From contig JAOPHQ010006261.1 of the NCBI GenBank assembly GCA_030340625.1, positions 175,001-239,000 of the forward strand: a DNA stretch of 64,000 nucleotides. The letters are read 5' to 3'. Each line of letters starts with the position of its first letter. The first letter of the stretch is position 1. Below, one piece after another: positions 1-12,129 of this stretch. The notes under the pieces were generated by a model that made no database searches, had not been told where the DNA came from, and saw only the letters and a program-made list of their open reading frames with translations. The stretch is from Merluccius polli. Its lineage: Eukaryota; Chordata; Actinopteri; Gadiformes; Merlucciidae. A program made the translations under genes and the position numbers.

Positions 1-486
1 ATTCCATCTCCTATTCACTTGGATCCCCAGTACTGAGGGAATGTTTCAAACCTAGACATTACAGAAGTGTTCACACCTCTTGGTGATGGCATCATTAGCT
101 AATGCCTGTCAAACAAGATGCACAAAAACACAAATAAAAAGTGGGACTGCTACCTGCTACAGATAACCAGAGGCCATTGCAGGCTTGCACACACATCTCC
201 ATTGACTTCACAGAAAGGACATCAGCAGTAATTTGGGTATAAGGCGACACAGCAGAAAAACACAAACAAACCAGCGGCAAACAGCTGCTCAGAGACAGCC
301 TGTTCCCCTTTACCCAGCAGGCCCAGAGGGCCAAGCTCAACATGTTGAAATAGTGTCAAGCACCTGCTTATTAAGATTATCAGTTTCATTTTAGCTGCGT
401 AATGCACAGCATCAGGCAAATGTGTGTGTGTTAGGGAGATGAGGAGGGTATACATTAAAGATGAAAACATTTTTATTTTATGGTTC

Positions 487-490
<4 letters not shown>

Positions 491-527
<37 letters not shown>
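491..527. repeat. (GT)n microsatellite
   Basis: This is an uninterrupted GT dinucleotide run of about 18 units. Open reading frames crossing it on the minus strand give Thr-His runs and are artefacts. Confidence 0.95.
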
Positions 528-530
<3 letters not shown>

Positions 531-2111
531 CTGCTGAAATGTGTGCTTATATTCAAATATGCAAGATGCTAGTAATCCACTAGGACTAGGAATTAAGCTC
601 AGAGATGGTTGTAAAACAAACGGTAGCATGCTAGTGTCAAATATGTCAAGTATGTGAGTGTGTGTCTGCGGTGTGGTTTTGTGCGTGTGTGTGTGTGTCT
701 TCTCCTCGCACACACACACACAGTCTAAATTGCACAAATCAAAGAGAAGGAGGCCAAAAGCATGGCACATGAAACCCAGTAAAGCACTATAAAATACAAG
801 GATAGGATTAGGACTAGGGCTTTGATACAAGTCTGGGAGGCCTACATGGCTGTGTACAAAGTGTTTAGGGAAAACATATTTTCATTTCATGAAATGGTAT
901 GCTGCTGAGCTCGGTTTTTCCATCCCGGACAGAATAGAATGGAAAAAACCAAAAAAACAAACAAGGCAATACAACACAAATATTGTCACGCTGGAGATAA
1001 CAGTATTACACTACTTTGCAGAATAGTGGTAACCAAGTATCATTCATATCCCTACTTAAGTAGTATAAATAAGGTATAGAAGTACAAATATACTTTTTTG
1101 TCAACTCTAAAGTATTCAACTGATTATTCTAATTGGGTTAAGGTATACATCATATTAATGAATGTACTGGTTGAGGGTCAGCTGCAGGCATGCAGTGATA
1201 CTCTTGTTTACCACACTACATTTTGTGGGTCAACATTCACCAAAGTTGCCATGTAGTCGTACATGTAGCAACATCATTCTTAGATCAGGAAGGGTCAATG
1301 AGATGTGTACATCATATGTACATTTGCTGCCAAAACGTATTTCAACTGTTTTGAACACCAACTACAGTGCAGAGTTTGTCCTCTAGGCCAAAAGCAGCCA
1401 GGGGGAGGCCTGCCTTTCTAGATCAGTGGCCAGGAGGGAGAGACTACAGCCATACCATACAATGGAGCTGACTCCACTGGGGTCCGCACCCACAAAAATT
1501 ATGCAAAATGTGCAACAGTGGAAAAGTGCAAACACGCAAAAGCCAAAACAGTGTACCTAGCATTCCCATACCGGTGTCACGCGAAGCGTGGCTCAACATG
1601 TATTTTCACGTCGAGGCGCACACAGAAAAGGGAAACCGCGATTATGGGAAATGTATTCCTTGAGTGTGGCTTGGTAAGGAAAGGCAAAGGTCTGTAGACT
1701 TCCTTTTTCTTACTGAATACTACTTGTGAACTCTGAATTGGGCTTGGATGTCTGCCTCTGAGCCAGGCATTCACACAAGACAATCATGCAACTTCCAATT
1801 ACATGTTGTTTATTGTTTCCCTGCTGTGCCGTTTAGAAGACAATTTTGACTCTTAACCAAGTCTAACAGAGTCTTTATTGTGGTGGCTGTGGAGGAATCA
1901 TTTAAATCAGTTGTGTGGTAACCTTTCGTTGACAGAGAAAAGTGCTGCCCATTCTGGCAGAAAGGACAATCAGATCCCTCCATCTGTCTCGCTCTCTGTT
2001 TATCTATCAGTCACTCAACCAGTATACCAGTGTCAGGTGTACCTCTCTCCCCCACCTATGACAATGGCCCCCATACCCCCACTATGTCTTTCACCTCTTC
2101 CATGAGTTTAG

Positions 2112-2215
2112 GTCCTTCCATAGCTTAAAGTCGTTTCATTGCTTAAGGTTTTTCCATAGGTTAAGGTCATTGGTTCAGGTCGTTCCATAGCTTAAGGTCA
2201 TTCGAAATGTTCAGG
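2112..2215. repeat. Short degenerate tandem repeat, ~18-24 bp unit
   Basis: Five to six imperfect copies of a unit like GGTCGTTCCATAGCTTAA follow one another (for example near 2112, 2149, 2163 and 2187). It is a small minisatellite with no coding sense. Confidence 0.7.
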
Positions 2216-2375
2216 TTACCTACACATGCAGGAAACGCTACTGCTGATTTTACCCTACAAAGTGTTGCACAATCTCCATCAATTTGAAATAAATGTCAAT
2301 AATTTGAGTTGTGTATATCATTGTTGTAGACACACTCATTACTATATCTGCATTTGATTGAATCCTAATTCTGCC

Positions 2376-2379
<4 letters not shown>

Positions 2380-2444
<65 letters not shown>

Positions 2445-2467
2445 GCACACACACACACACACACACA
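2380..2467. repeat. (CA)n microsatellite
   Basis: A long CA run is interrupted once by AAG near 2443. It is the source of Val-Cys reading frames on the opposite strand, which I rejected. Confidence 0.95.
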
Positions 2468-4234
2468 GTATTAGCGACAGAAGGGGCGGGGTGAGTGAGG
2501 GAAAGAGCGAGAGCGAGCGAGACAGAATGAAGACAACAACCCTCCGTCCCTTTTCTCCTTTTGTAATCTCCCCATCTAAATCTCAATCCCTCTCACTGAG
2601 GTTAAACATGGTTTCCTATCATACGTTGGGGGCATCAACGTATGATATTAACACTCGCAGACTGGCCCCTCACTACAGACTGACAGAGGGAGGAGACGGA
2701 TGCAGTCGCTGAATCAGAGATAGAGAGAGAGAGATAGAGAAAGAGAGAAAGAGAAAGAGTGTGTGTGTGTGTGTGTGGGCTGTGGCTGCATCGCGCCACA
2801 GCTCATGCACCTGAATTTGCATACCGGGCCACAGTATCAACAAGGTGGAGCTCTGCAGTAGAGTACCCCACTTCCCAGTGCTGTCCGCCTCTGAAATAAA
2901 CAAGATGGATCTGCTCTACTTCACTTCTATAATGAAATTGTTAACTTGGTAATTTAGCACTTTTAAGTTATCACTTTGAAGTTTCATGCTATGCAACTTG
3001 TTTTCGAGAAGGGGGGCTTCATATTTTGTGCCTCGTAATTAGTAATTCATACATGTGAAATGTCTAACGTACTGTGAAACAACATGAAACAATTTAACTT
3101 CATCTACATCTTAACTCAGTGTCACTATGCTTGATAACTATGTGTACACCACAAAGTTCATACAATGTCTTTTCTGCATGTTTCTATTCATTCTTTCGGC
3201 GACCCCATTCAGTCAACCAGAGCAGTTAAAAACAAGATGCCATGCCTTTCCATTTAAGAAGATGAAAACCCAAGTTTTCATTCCTGTCACAGATGAACAC
3301 CACTCATAATTCAAAGCACTTGTTTTGCGCGTAGGCCGGGATGAGAGAGAGCTCTTAGGTTCTGGGATCCCAATGGTTCTGTGCTGGGTTGACATGAAAT
3401 AAACTGAGAATAAAGGGGGAATTGTAACTCTTGATGGCTGGCTACATCTTGGTCAGCAGAAATGTTTTTCGCCTAAGGGAGTGGAGGTTGGAAGGGGAGG
3501 AAATCTGCTTAGGATGTCGTTTTTCCCCTTCGTCTTAATGCTGATCATTTCTTTCAAAAAAGTTGCGGTTATTGTTCTTGACGTCAGGGCACTCCACTAA
3601 GGAGAACTACAGTTTTCCTGTGTGTGTATTGGATGTGCTTGTGTGCACAATTGAGCCAATATATATGTATACGTGCGCTTATTCTAGCAGCTGTTTGCAG
3701 TATTGGCTGTGTGGATGGGTTTGTGTTGTTTCTGTACTCATGAAGGTTTCATTTTTCACTACTGTGATGCTGTTTGTGTGACTGGACTCATGCTCCGTCT
3801 GTTGCTGGTTGTTTGTCTTCATGATCTTTTTCCGTCTGCCCTGTTGTCTTGTGCATCTTCAATTACACTAACAAACAAAAAAGCCAATTTAGGTTGCATT
3901 AAATATCTTAATACCCTTAAGATTAGTCACGAAATACAGCATGATCTCAAGAATATGTCCTGGACATCAATTTAGTTGTCAGATATTTAGCCGCGATGTA
4001 TTTGTTTTTCATTAATAATGAAAACATTGCGTTATTTTAACATTTATAGGAGAACCAAACAAGAGCACCACTTGTACATTGGTTTGCATTAGATGACTCC
4101 CTTTCTAAAGTAAACACATGCTATAGCATGCAAAACCTCTGATTGGATGATAGTTCTTAGTCAGCAGTCATCTGCTGACTAAGCGTTGATGGGACACACC
4201 TGTCCTCTGCTGATTAAAACTGAATTGAATGGCT
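2468..4234. other. Gene-free stretch
   Basis: No gene or complete element is seen. It holds a GA-rich and GT-rich patch at about 2719-2780 and a small perfect hairpin around GTCAGCAG/CTGCTGAC near 4161-4180. The sequence is otherwise unique-looking and AT-rich. Confidence 0.5.
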
Positions 4235-4243
4235 GTTTACAGG

Positions 4244-4771
4244 ACCTGCGTGAAGCTGGCCCCCCATGTTATTCAAAAATTATTAAAAACACTGCTATTC
4301 GTTTGTGCTACGTTTGTGCCGGTTTGTGCCGTAAAAATTATCGTTTGTGCTGTTAAGGGTTTTAAGTAATTAAACTTTACATTTTCTGGCCAGTGACGTC
4401 ACTCAGCCCCCCATAATTGTCCACATTTCCCCAAAATAGTCTCAATCGTTTGTGCTACGTTTGTGCTGATTTGTGCTGTTAAAAGAAACATTTGTGCTAC
4501 TTCGGTTTTCACGTTAGCAGGCTTTATTCACCACAGTTGATAAATTCATAGCCAAATAATATCAACCGTGACCGCGATAGCCTATGTCCGCGATTAGAAG
4601 CCCAACTCTATGTTGCTACTGCTGATAACTTGGTTGTCTAACGTAGGCCTACCTTGATGTGTTAAGAATAAACTAATTTGCATACAAGAGTAGCTTATCG
4701 ATCTGAATTTGCGCTGTGGTGTTTATCATGCTAACCTTTAGTGAACACCGAGCTGAACTGTCATTCTGTGC
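4244..4771 (+). repeat. Left terminal inverted repeat of the 5.6-kb element
   Basis: This 528-bp arm is inversely repeated at 9196-9844. It contains two blocks rich in the word TTTGTGC(T/C) (near 4296-4340 and 4447-4500) and the motif GTGACGTCAC near 4394. The repeated words near the termini resemble arrays that transposases bind in other transposons; this is inference. Confidence 0.85.
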
Positions 4772-4831
4772 ATTGCTGGGGTAAGTGTAGGTAGCCTATG
4801 TGTGTGTGCGTGTGTGTGTGTGTGTGTTCGC

Positions 4832-6026
4832 TATGGGGGGCATTTTATGCCAGCGAACTATACTAAAACGCCTAAACCGCGTCGCCTACGTCTGCATAAA
4901 GACTGAAAAATACGCGTGCGTACAGGCACGCGTATTGCGAGTACACCAAAACTGAAGGGGTGACGGGTGATAAGTGTCACGCCACGTGCGAACGCAGCGG
5001 ACGCCTGTGTGCACGCTCGTCTCAATGTACAAATAACCCAGTCAAAAAAAAACCCGGAAAAAACGGTCTGTTTATTATTTTTTGTTTAAAATGTAAAAAA
5101 AAACAACAAAAAAAAACACGGTATTTCAGTTTTCCCGTTTTTTTTGTGGTTAAAACGAAATATCAAACTGACAAAAGCTAGGCCTACATGGACCTGTTAG
5201 TCTCTCTCTCTCTCTCTCTCTCTCTTAAGGTTTGAATGATATCGAATTGATATTTAATGATAGTAAGGGTGAAAGGGATAATTAAAATAATTTCAGCTAG
5301 GCTACTTAAAAATATCCTGACAGCTTTGATGGGGCTTGGGGTTCATCTTGGGGGGGGGGGGGAATCGTAGCGCACCCCGGACCTACGACCGACGTATTAT
5401 GACTGGCCCACAAATCTGGACCGGCCCAAAAATAATAATACACAAAATAAAATATACAAAATAAAAATTTAAAAAAATTACAGCTGGCCGGCTCAGCCTG
5501 AAATCGTCCGGCCGTTCGGGAAATCTCCCGAACCTCCCGATGGCCGCCCGTCCCTAAACTGTCACATCGTCTCTCTTGGTAATACATGGACTGCTTGAAT
5601 TGTGAAGCGAAGCAGCTGTTAAACTCAAAATTCGTCATCATAAAGTAAATGATTATTTGTACATTGAGACGAGCGTGCGCACAGGCGTCTGCTGCGTTAA
5701 CGCGTGGCACGGCACGAATGACCCGTCGCTATTGGATTTCCACAAACACTACACAGCGTGTGCTGTACGCTCATGTAGAATTGTACTTAACAGTCACGCG
5801 TGGTATTCACGTCACGTATTTGAGGCGTAGTTCACCCGTCACGCACACGTCACGTAGGCGTATGCGCAACAACACGTGTGCAGCGTCTGCGTGACGCCTA
5901 CGTGACGCTCGTCTGTCCATTGAAAGTGAATGGAATTTACACGCGCACGTTAGAGGTTTGATGTCATCGCATAAGCGCTGTACACGCGTTTTAGTATAGT
6001 TCGCTGGCATAAAATGCCCCCCATAG
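4832..6026. mobile_element. Nested 1.2-kb CpG-rich inverted-repeat element, 6-bp TSD
   Basis: Termini TATGGGGGGCATTTTATGCC (left, 4832) and the exact inverse (right, ending 6026) extend about 40 bp as a near-perfect inverted repeat. More diverged complementarity continues inward, for example around TACAAATAA / TTATTTGTACATTGAGACG. The direct repeat GTTCGC lies immediately outside at 4826-4831 and 6027-6032. The arms are rich in CpG and ACGT/GCGT words, unlike the surrounding AT-rich DNA. No coding frame is recognisable. The superfamily is unresolved: a 6-bp duplication does not match the usual hAT (8) or Mutator (9) lengths. Confidence 0.75.
5201..5225. repeat. (TC)n microsatellite
   Basis: This is a plain TC dinucleotide run inside the nested inverted-repeat element. 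Confidence 0.9.
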
Positions 6027-6105
6027 TTCGCATTGCTGGGGGTAAGTGTAGGTAGCCTATGTGTGTGTGTGTGCATTGCTGGGGTAAGTGTGTAGCTGTT
6101 TACTG

Positions 6106-6657
6106 TGTAGTTTATTCTTCTTCGGCTGCCAGAATACTGGTTTGTGGATGATGAAATGATGGAGGTCCGCTCCCAAAAGTGTCTGAGTAAATAACTTTTT
6201 ATTTAACAGAGAACACAAGCGGGATGACATTCAATGCATCTGAATGGTGGCCGAATCTTCTCCCAATCTGAGTCCGAATCCCCCAAAGGGGTCCGAAAAC
6301 TCCTTATCCTCTCTAATGCACACACTTCTTATAGGCCTGAGCCAGACCATACGTGACAGTCCAGCAAGCCGAAACAATACACCCTCAGATCTACAACACA
6401 ACACAAACGGCTCCCTGTCTTAAGTCACATATGGAGTCACTTTCTGAGGTGATCAGTACATCTTTTCATTATAGGGTCATCAGGCATCCTGCTGCCCCTC
6501 AGCAGGCCCTCAGGACTACCCCTAATTAGTTCACAGAGAGACACAGGATGTTCTCTCATGACACAGCAGTATTCTACATATGAAGAATGAGTGAAATACA
6601 ATGAATAAAATAAAGAAGTAGAATAACCTGTAAATGTATATCAGAAAATACACTACA
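6106..6657 (-). mobile_element. Solo LTR, retrovirus/ERV type
   Basis: This 552-bp unit begins TGTAGT and ends ACTACA on either strand reading. It is flanked by a perfect 4-bp duplication ACTG (6102-6105 and 6658-6661). Read on the minus strand it has the order expected of an LTR: a CCTATAAG TATA-like box near 6332, then an AATAAA signal near 6206, then the terminal CA. No internal region or second copy is present, so it is a solo LTR left by LTR-LTR recombination. A 4-bp duplication is typical of gamma/epsilon-like endogenous retroviruses, but the class is inference. It has no coding capacity. Confidence 0.7.
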
Positions 6658-6661
6658 ACTG

Positions 6662-6839
6662 TCTGCACCGTTTATTGCAGCTACTGTTAATTTTATTTTA
6701 TATTTTAATTTAAGTTAAAGTTTATTGTAGCTACTGTTAATTTTATATTTTAATTTTAGTCTAATGTATGTTTATTTTATGTTCTATGTTGTATGCTGCT
6801 ACTGAATGAATACTCGAATTTCCCTCGGGATAAATAAAG

Positions 6840-6900
<61 letters not shown>
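6662..6900 (+). mobile_element. LINE 3'-end fragment (L2-like) with (TATC)n tail
   Basis: The AT-rich segment contains two copies of GCTACTGTTAATTTTAT and ends with AATTTCCCTCGGGATAAATA followed by AAGTATC and about 15 TATC repeats. This terminal signature is common at the 3' ends of fish L2-type LINEs and their SINE parasites. No reverse transcriptase frame precedes it. The solo LTR sits at its 5' edge. Confidence 0.65.
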
Positions 6901-9195
6901 GACTGTCGGGGGGTGGGAGGGTGCTCTCCTCAGAGTGTAGGCCACCTGTGTGTGCGCTTGTAATTATGTAATTATTTTTTGCTCTGTTTTTCCACAGAAT
7001 ATGTATTTTTATTGCTTAGGTTATTCAGATTTGGAGATTTGTATGCTGCTTGCCTATTGTTTTGTGTTAAACGTGTGATTTCAGTTCAATAAATCTGAGT
7101 GTTAAGTTCACTTAAACCTGGTTTGGATGCCTTTGATTGAGATCATAACACCCTTTAGGGGCGCTTATTTAAATGCCGGGCAAAGTGCAAAGTCAAGCAA
7201 AGTTATTGCGCCTGAACTAGAGCCAGCAATGCTGTGGGAGCATTGAGTTGACTCATCAATGCTTGTGCTTAAGTTCTTGCCCATGGTGATAATTTAATAA
7301 CAAAGTCAAATTAATTGGCTAATTTATCATTAGGGCCCTTAGTGTTGAATGAGCTGACTTTGACAAATCTGAGGTATATTATCTCAGCCCTGATGTTATC
7401 TTAATACAACTGTATATGCATTTGATTCAACATGAGGTTCATATAATTCACATTGTCAGCAAGTTTATTGAATAAATGACCAGGTATAACCAAATATATC
7501 AATGTGTGTGCAACTGTACAGGTGACATGTTAACATCCGATACAGGCTTTGAGTTTTTTTTTTATTGTATCCAATACTTGATAGAGATGGTATGCAAAAT
7601 GCAAAGAGCATACTGTATGTTCATTTAGAATTTGATGCAACTGAGGAGACCAGAGACCAGTTTTGAGAATAAAATGATCCATTCTTGCCCAATATAGGAT
7701 TTCAGCTGCTCAACAGTCTGGGGTCTTCTTAAACCTGTTTTTCAGTCCATGACACATTCAATTGGACAGGTCTGGACTGCAGACAGGCCATTTCAGCACC
7801 TGGACTCTTCTATAGAGCCATATTGTGTAGAATTCATTTTGTCACTGTTTTCCTGAAATATTCAAAGTTTCCCCTGAAAAAGGGGTCATCTGGGTGGCAG
7901 TATAATGTTGCTCAAAACCTGTGTTCAAAATTGATTGTTCCTTGTCAGATGTGCACGATGCCCATGCCATAGGCACTAATTGAACTAAAATAACACACAG
8001 TGTGTGATAAAAGGACATAATTCATAATTTTCTTCAGAAATCTTATTATTAAAGAAATAGTGACTGTGTGGTTAACCCTGCTGATATTTAGGACTCACTC
8101 TACCTCCACTCTGGTGTGTAGTGTAGTTACCATGCCTATTCTCCCTGTCCCAAAATTGATAGAGATTTTTTTCCCTCCATTTTTGCTTAGCCTATAGTAG
8201 TTAGCTTGTTTTATCTGTCATTTTAACCATTTCTGATCAAATTTCTTGTATTTCACAAAATAATAATGTAGTGTAATGTTGGCTGCATCTTACCTCTTAA
8301 AGATGAATGCTGTTCCTGAACAGCACAGGTGGTTGTCTTTGCACAATACACACCAAGTCTACACAGTGCAGTCTGGTAAAATAAGTTTATTTCTCCTGTA
8401 TGTAGGTACGCATCACTTCATGTCCCCATAGAAACAAGGACTCTCATTAAGATTCCTTTCATGTTCATGGTTCATAATATACTGTACACACCCTCAATTT
8501 TCCATGTGTTAAAGATCAATAGTTTACTGTAATTGAATACATTAAATCGTAATAATTACTTGTGTGGTTAAAGCCACATGCCATAGGTAAGGGGCAATAT
8601 TAAAATAGTAGGTACATTAACTAACTGTATTGTGAACTTAATACAAATCAGACAGGTGCATTATCAAGATTTTTTTAATTGTCTTTTTGGTATGATGTAG
8701 ACATCAGAATGGAAAGGCAAGAGCCAAAGCTGATAAAGAATCTTATTACATTGATGCCATTGATATTTTGTGCTAGCAGTCTATCAAAAAACTGCCAGGT
8801 TGGAGTGAGGTGGAGTCAGTGTTGTAGATTTGAAAAAAAAGAAAGAAACATCTGGGACACTTGCTGAAGCTGCACATAGCCTATGCCTAAACCGGATCCA
8901 GAGGCTTCTGTGCTGATCTGGCCCAGATCCGGCCCAGCTTGAGATCATGTGGTGGTTCTCATTGGTCACAGGCTGTAGCCTAGGTAAGACACATGTTTTA
9001 TGCATGATACACACAATAAACATTGCACAAAGACATTAGCATTGGTCACTGAATGTCAGCTGAGTGACACTTACGATTGCAACAAAGCTTTGTGGGCTGA
9101 CTTGGGAAACTCAGTCTCGATCTGCCCCGCTCTCTCACACAACGGAGACTCCATAGCCTAGGCTATTTGAATCAGAACAATCCAAGATTGTTGCA
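6901..9195. other. Interior of the 5.6-kb element without recognisable genes
   Basis: I see no transposase or other coding domain. Frames here are short and of random composition. The sequence is AT-rich. A small hairpin GATCTGGCCC/AGATCCGGCC lies near 8918-8935. Confidence 0.5.
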
Positions 9196-9844
9196 GCACA
9201 GAATGACAGTTCAGCTCGGTGTTCACTAAAGGTTAGCATGATAAACACCACAGCGCAAATTCAGATCGATAAGCTACTCTTGTATGCAAATTAGTTTATT
9301 CTTAACACATCAAGGTAGGCCTACGTTAGACAACCAAGTTATCAGCAGTAGCAACATAGAGTTGGGCCTCTAATCGCGGACATAGGCTATCGCGGTCACG
9401 GTTGATATTATTTGGCTATGAATTTATCAACTGTGGTGAATAAAGCCTGCTAACGTGAAAACTGAAGTAGCACAAATGTTTCTTTTAACAGCACAAATCA
9501 GCACAAACGTAGCACAAATGATTGAGACCATTGTGGTGAGATTTGGACATTGATGGGGGGCTGGGTGACGTCACGCTTGTAACAAATAAAGCCTGATAAC
9601 TTAAAAACCGAAGTAGCACAAATGTTTCTTTTGACGGCACAAATCAGCACAAACGTAGCACAAACGATTGAGTATGGGGGGCTGAGTGACGTCACTGGCC
9701 AGAAAATGTAAAGTTTAATTACTTAAAACCCTTAACAGCACAAACGATCATTTTTACGGCACAAACCGGCGCAAACATAGCACAAACGAATAGCAGTGTT
9801 TTTAATAATTTTTGAATAACATGGGGGGCCAGCTTCACGCAGGT
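9196..9844 (-). repeat. Right terminal inverted repeat of the 5.6-kb element
   Basis: This 649-bp inverse of 4244-4771 is about 121 bp longer because one unit is duplicated. The unit contains the TGACGTCAC motif, the GGGGGGCT block and the TTTGTGCT array, and occurs near 9488-9570 and again near 9615-9700. The copy of the terminal 16 bp is exact. Confidence 0.85.
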
Positions 9845-9853
9845 GTTTACAGG

Positions 9854-11091
9854 GATGAAAAAAACCCTGAAAGACTTGTTTAAAGAAAGGGTTAGGGGGT
9901 TTGGTTCTCCATTAAAGGGCCATGGCAACTTTCAAGGCATTCATCTCTTGGCACAAAAAGGACTTCATGGGCTGAAAAAGGTCATGATGTAACTTGTTCA
10001 GTTGTCAGATTGGATGGAGAGCTCCTAAATGTTCGATATTGAAATGGTTAGCTGCGTATGGTGCCTCACTGTGTGCACGGTGCATACAGAGGTTATCTGA
10101 GGTACCATACAGGTGGCGTTTCCTTTTAAGTGCCGAGAAGCATGCACCACTCCGACGCTAACGAACTCTAACACTCTCATGTCTGCACTAAAGGAGTCCC
10201 GTCTGTCTCTCTCTCCCTCGCCTTATCTCTTGATCATCACCTCTTCCCCTTACTGCCTCACCCTCTCTCTTTTCTTTGGTCAGCACAGTTCTTTTGATTA
10301 CTGTTTAATATTACATGAACTCTTGCTGAAGATGGAGCTCTCTCTCTGGGTCCCCCCCTCCTCTTCCCCTCGCTGCCAAATGTGACTCCTCGTCTCCCTT
10401 TCCCCTTCGAATTCATACATTCTCTGTTATTGAATTTGCCTAAATTGTTCAGCAGACCCCGCACAGACACGCATACACTCACACGCACAAACACACTCAC
10501 ACACACATACTTTATCTTGTGCACTTAGCCTGCAGGAAGGGGCCCCTGAGCTGTATCACATTTTACTTAGCGATTCTTTCTTTCTTATTGTGTTTCTTCT
10601 TTTAATCTCTCTCCTCCCTCCCCCCTCCCTCTTGTTAGCTAGTTGTGTTATGCGTAATGCCTGCCTGTCACCATTAAGATGTCATGTTTACAATAGCGAT
10701 ATCTGAAAGCCCAAAATCTAAATTGAGCCCCTTTTGTTTTACATTCTTCATCCTTTTACCGCATGAAAGGAAAGACGTCGTTGTTGTAAAAACTTTTAGA
10801 AGACTTTAGTCAAAGGAAGGGATACTTTTTGACCTTGCGGGTGATCATCGAAAAAAGGCTAAGCTTTAGATAGGACACGTGCATGCGCACGCACGTGCAC
10901 ACACAAACATACACACACACAAAGACGAGATGTCAACTTACACTAAAATTAACATCAGGTGGTGGAGCAGGAAGCTGTCAGACGTTGTCAGACAGGATCT
11001 CACAATGACCGAGCACCTGACACTCTCTTTGATTGATCAACCAAATATTCCATTTCCATAACACCACATTGACCCCCCTGCATCACCACCC

Positions 11092-11127
<36 letters not shown>

Positions 11128-12085
11128 CACCAGCAGTCTCTAACGGCAACCCACACATTCCCAGTCCCCCAGCTCTGGCCTTTTTGAACTCTGTGTCAAG
11201 TGCAAATTTTGCCGTCCATCTCTCTCAAGTCTGCCCTCGCTCCTCCTCTGTGTGTGTATCCGTCTCTTTGGGTCTCTCCTTTATTCTTTTCTTTCACCCT
11301 TATTCTTTCATGCTTATTTCATCATTCGCTCTTTCCCTGCTGCTCCTCATCTTTCTTTCTTGTCTTCTTTTCCTCCCTCTCTCCTTTGACTGCTCTATAT
11401 AATTGTGCTTTGATTATCAAGGTTTGAAGCGCACGGCTCATTTCATCAGAGATGAAGATCATTTATCTAATTAGAAAGTACACCCTTATTCTTAATGTGG
11501 TTTCTTAAAAGTTTCATAAATCAACAACATTGATTTTGTTATGAAATAGATTGTTTGTCTTTTCTGTTGATTGTTATACATTGTTGAATCAATCAATCAA
11601 TGCTTAACGTTTGAATGAAAGCCATTGAAGTTGTCAATGTTGCTGTTGTGAAAAAGGGTTATAGACCCAAGTGAAAGTTCTGAAAAAGTTAAAAGTTTGA
11701 AAATTACGAGCGTGTGTGTGTGTGTGATACACCCTGCTCAGACTTACAATATGGGAATCAAGATTGTAAGTCTGACATAGCCAGATGCGCTTCCCTGGTC
11801 AGAATAATACGTGCGTGCATGCATGTGTGCATGCGTGCATGGGTGCATGCATGGGTGCGTGTGTGTGAAGCACTGCTTCCAAAAAACTGTATAGAAACAA
11901 GTTGGATTTCTGTTGGGTTAGTCTGACCATCCAAAAACTTTCTAAAATTCACGTGAACCCAAAACCATGACAAGAATGAAGACAGACAGAAACCAACATT
12001 ACAATGTCCAAACTGAGTTGAGGGATTAAAATAATGGGACTAAGGACAAGAAAGAGACTGATGGGATTAAATTTGCTGAGAGAGG

Positions 12086-12129
<44 letters not shown>

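Larger units (their letters stand above)
1..2379. other. Gene-free stretch with simple repeats
   Basis: I see no supportable gene. Open frames here run through (GT)n/(CA)n tracts or are short and featureless. The stretch contains a (GT)n tract at 491-527, smaller GT/CA patches near 421-430 and 655-722, and a short tandem repeat at 2112-2215. A stretch around 1020-1100 rich in AAGTA/TACTT words loosely resembles the fish repeat at 16207 but is too degraded to assign. Confidence 0.55.
4235..9853. mobile_element. 5.6-kb long-TIR DNA transposon, Mutator-like by TSD length, non-autonomous
   Basis: The element spans 4244-9844. It is flanked by a perfect 9-bp direct repeat GTTTACAGG at 4235-4243 and 9845-9853. 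Its ends are long inverted repeats (4244-4771 and 9196-9844) starting ACCTGCGTGAAGCTGG. A 9-bp target duplication with very long terminal inverted repeats is typical of Mutator-like elements, so that assignment is by inference. No transposase frame is visible inside. The interior instead holds later insertions: an inverted-repeat element at 4832-6026, a solo LTR at 6106-6657 and an L2-like LINE tail ending in (TATC)n. The two arms remain close to identical, apart from an extra ~121 bp in the right arm. Confidence 0.8.

Noticed and set aside
222..830. 202-residue minus-strand frame with Thr-His runs
   Set aside because: It crosses two CA/GT tracts and has no recognisable domain; low-complexity artefact.
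2365..2586. Val-Cys-rich minus-strand frame
   Set aside because: It is the translation of the (CA)n microsatellite.
11184..11427. Leu/Ser/Phe-rich frames resembling a membrane protein
   Set aside because: Produced by a polypyrimidine tract; two overlapping frames look equally hydrophobic.
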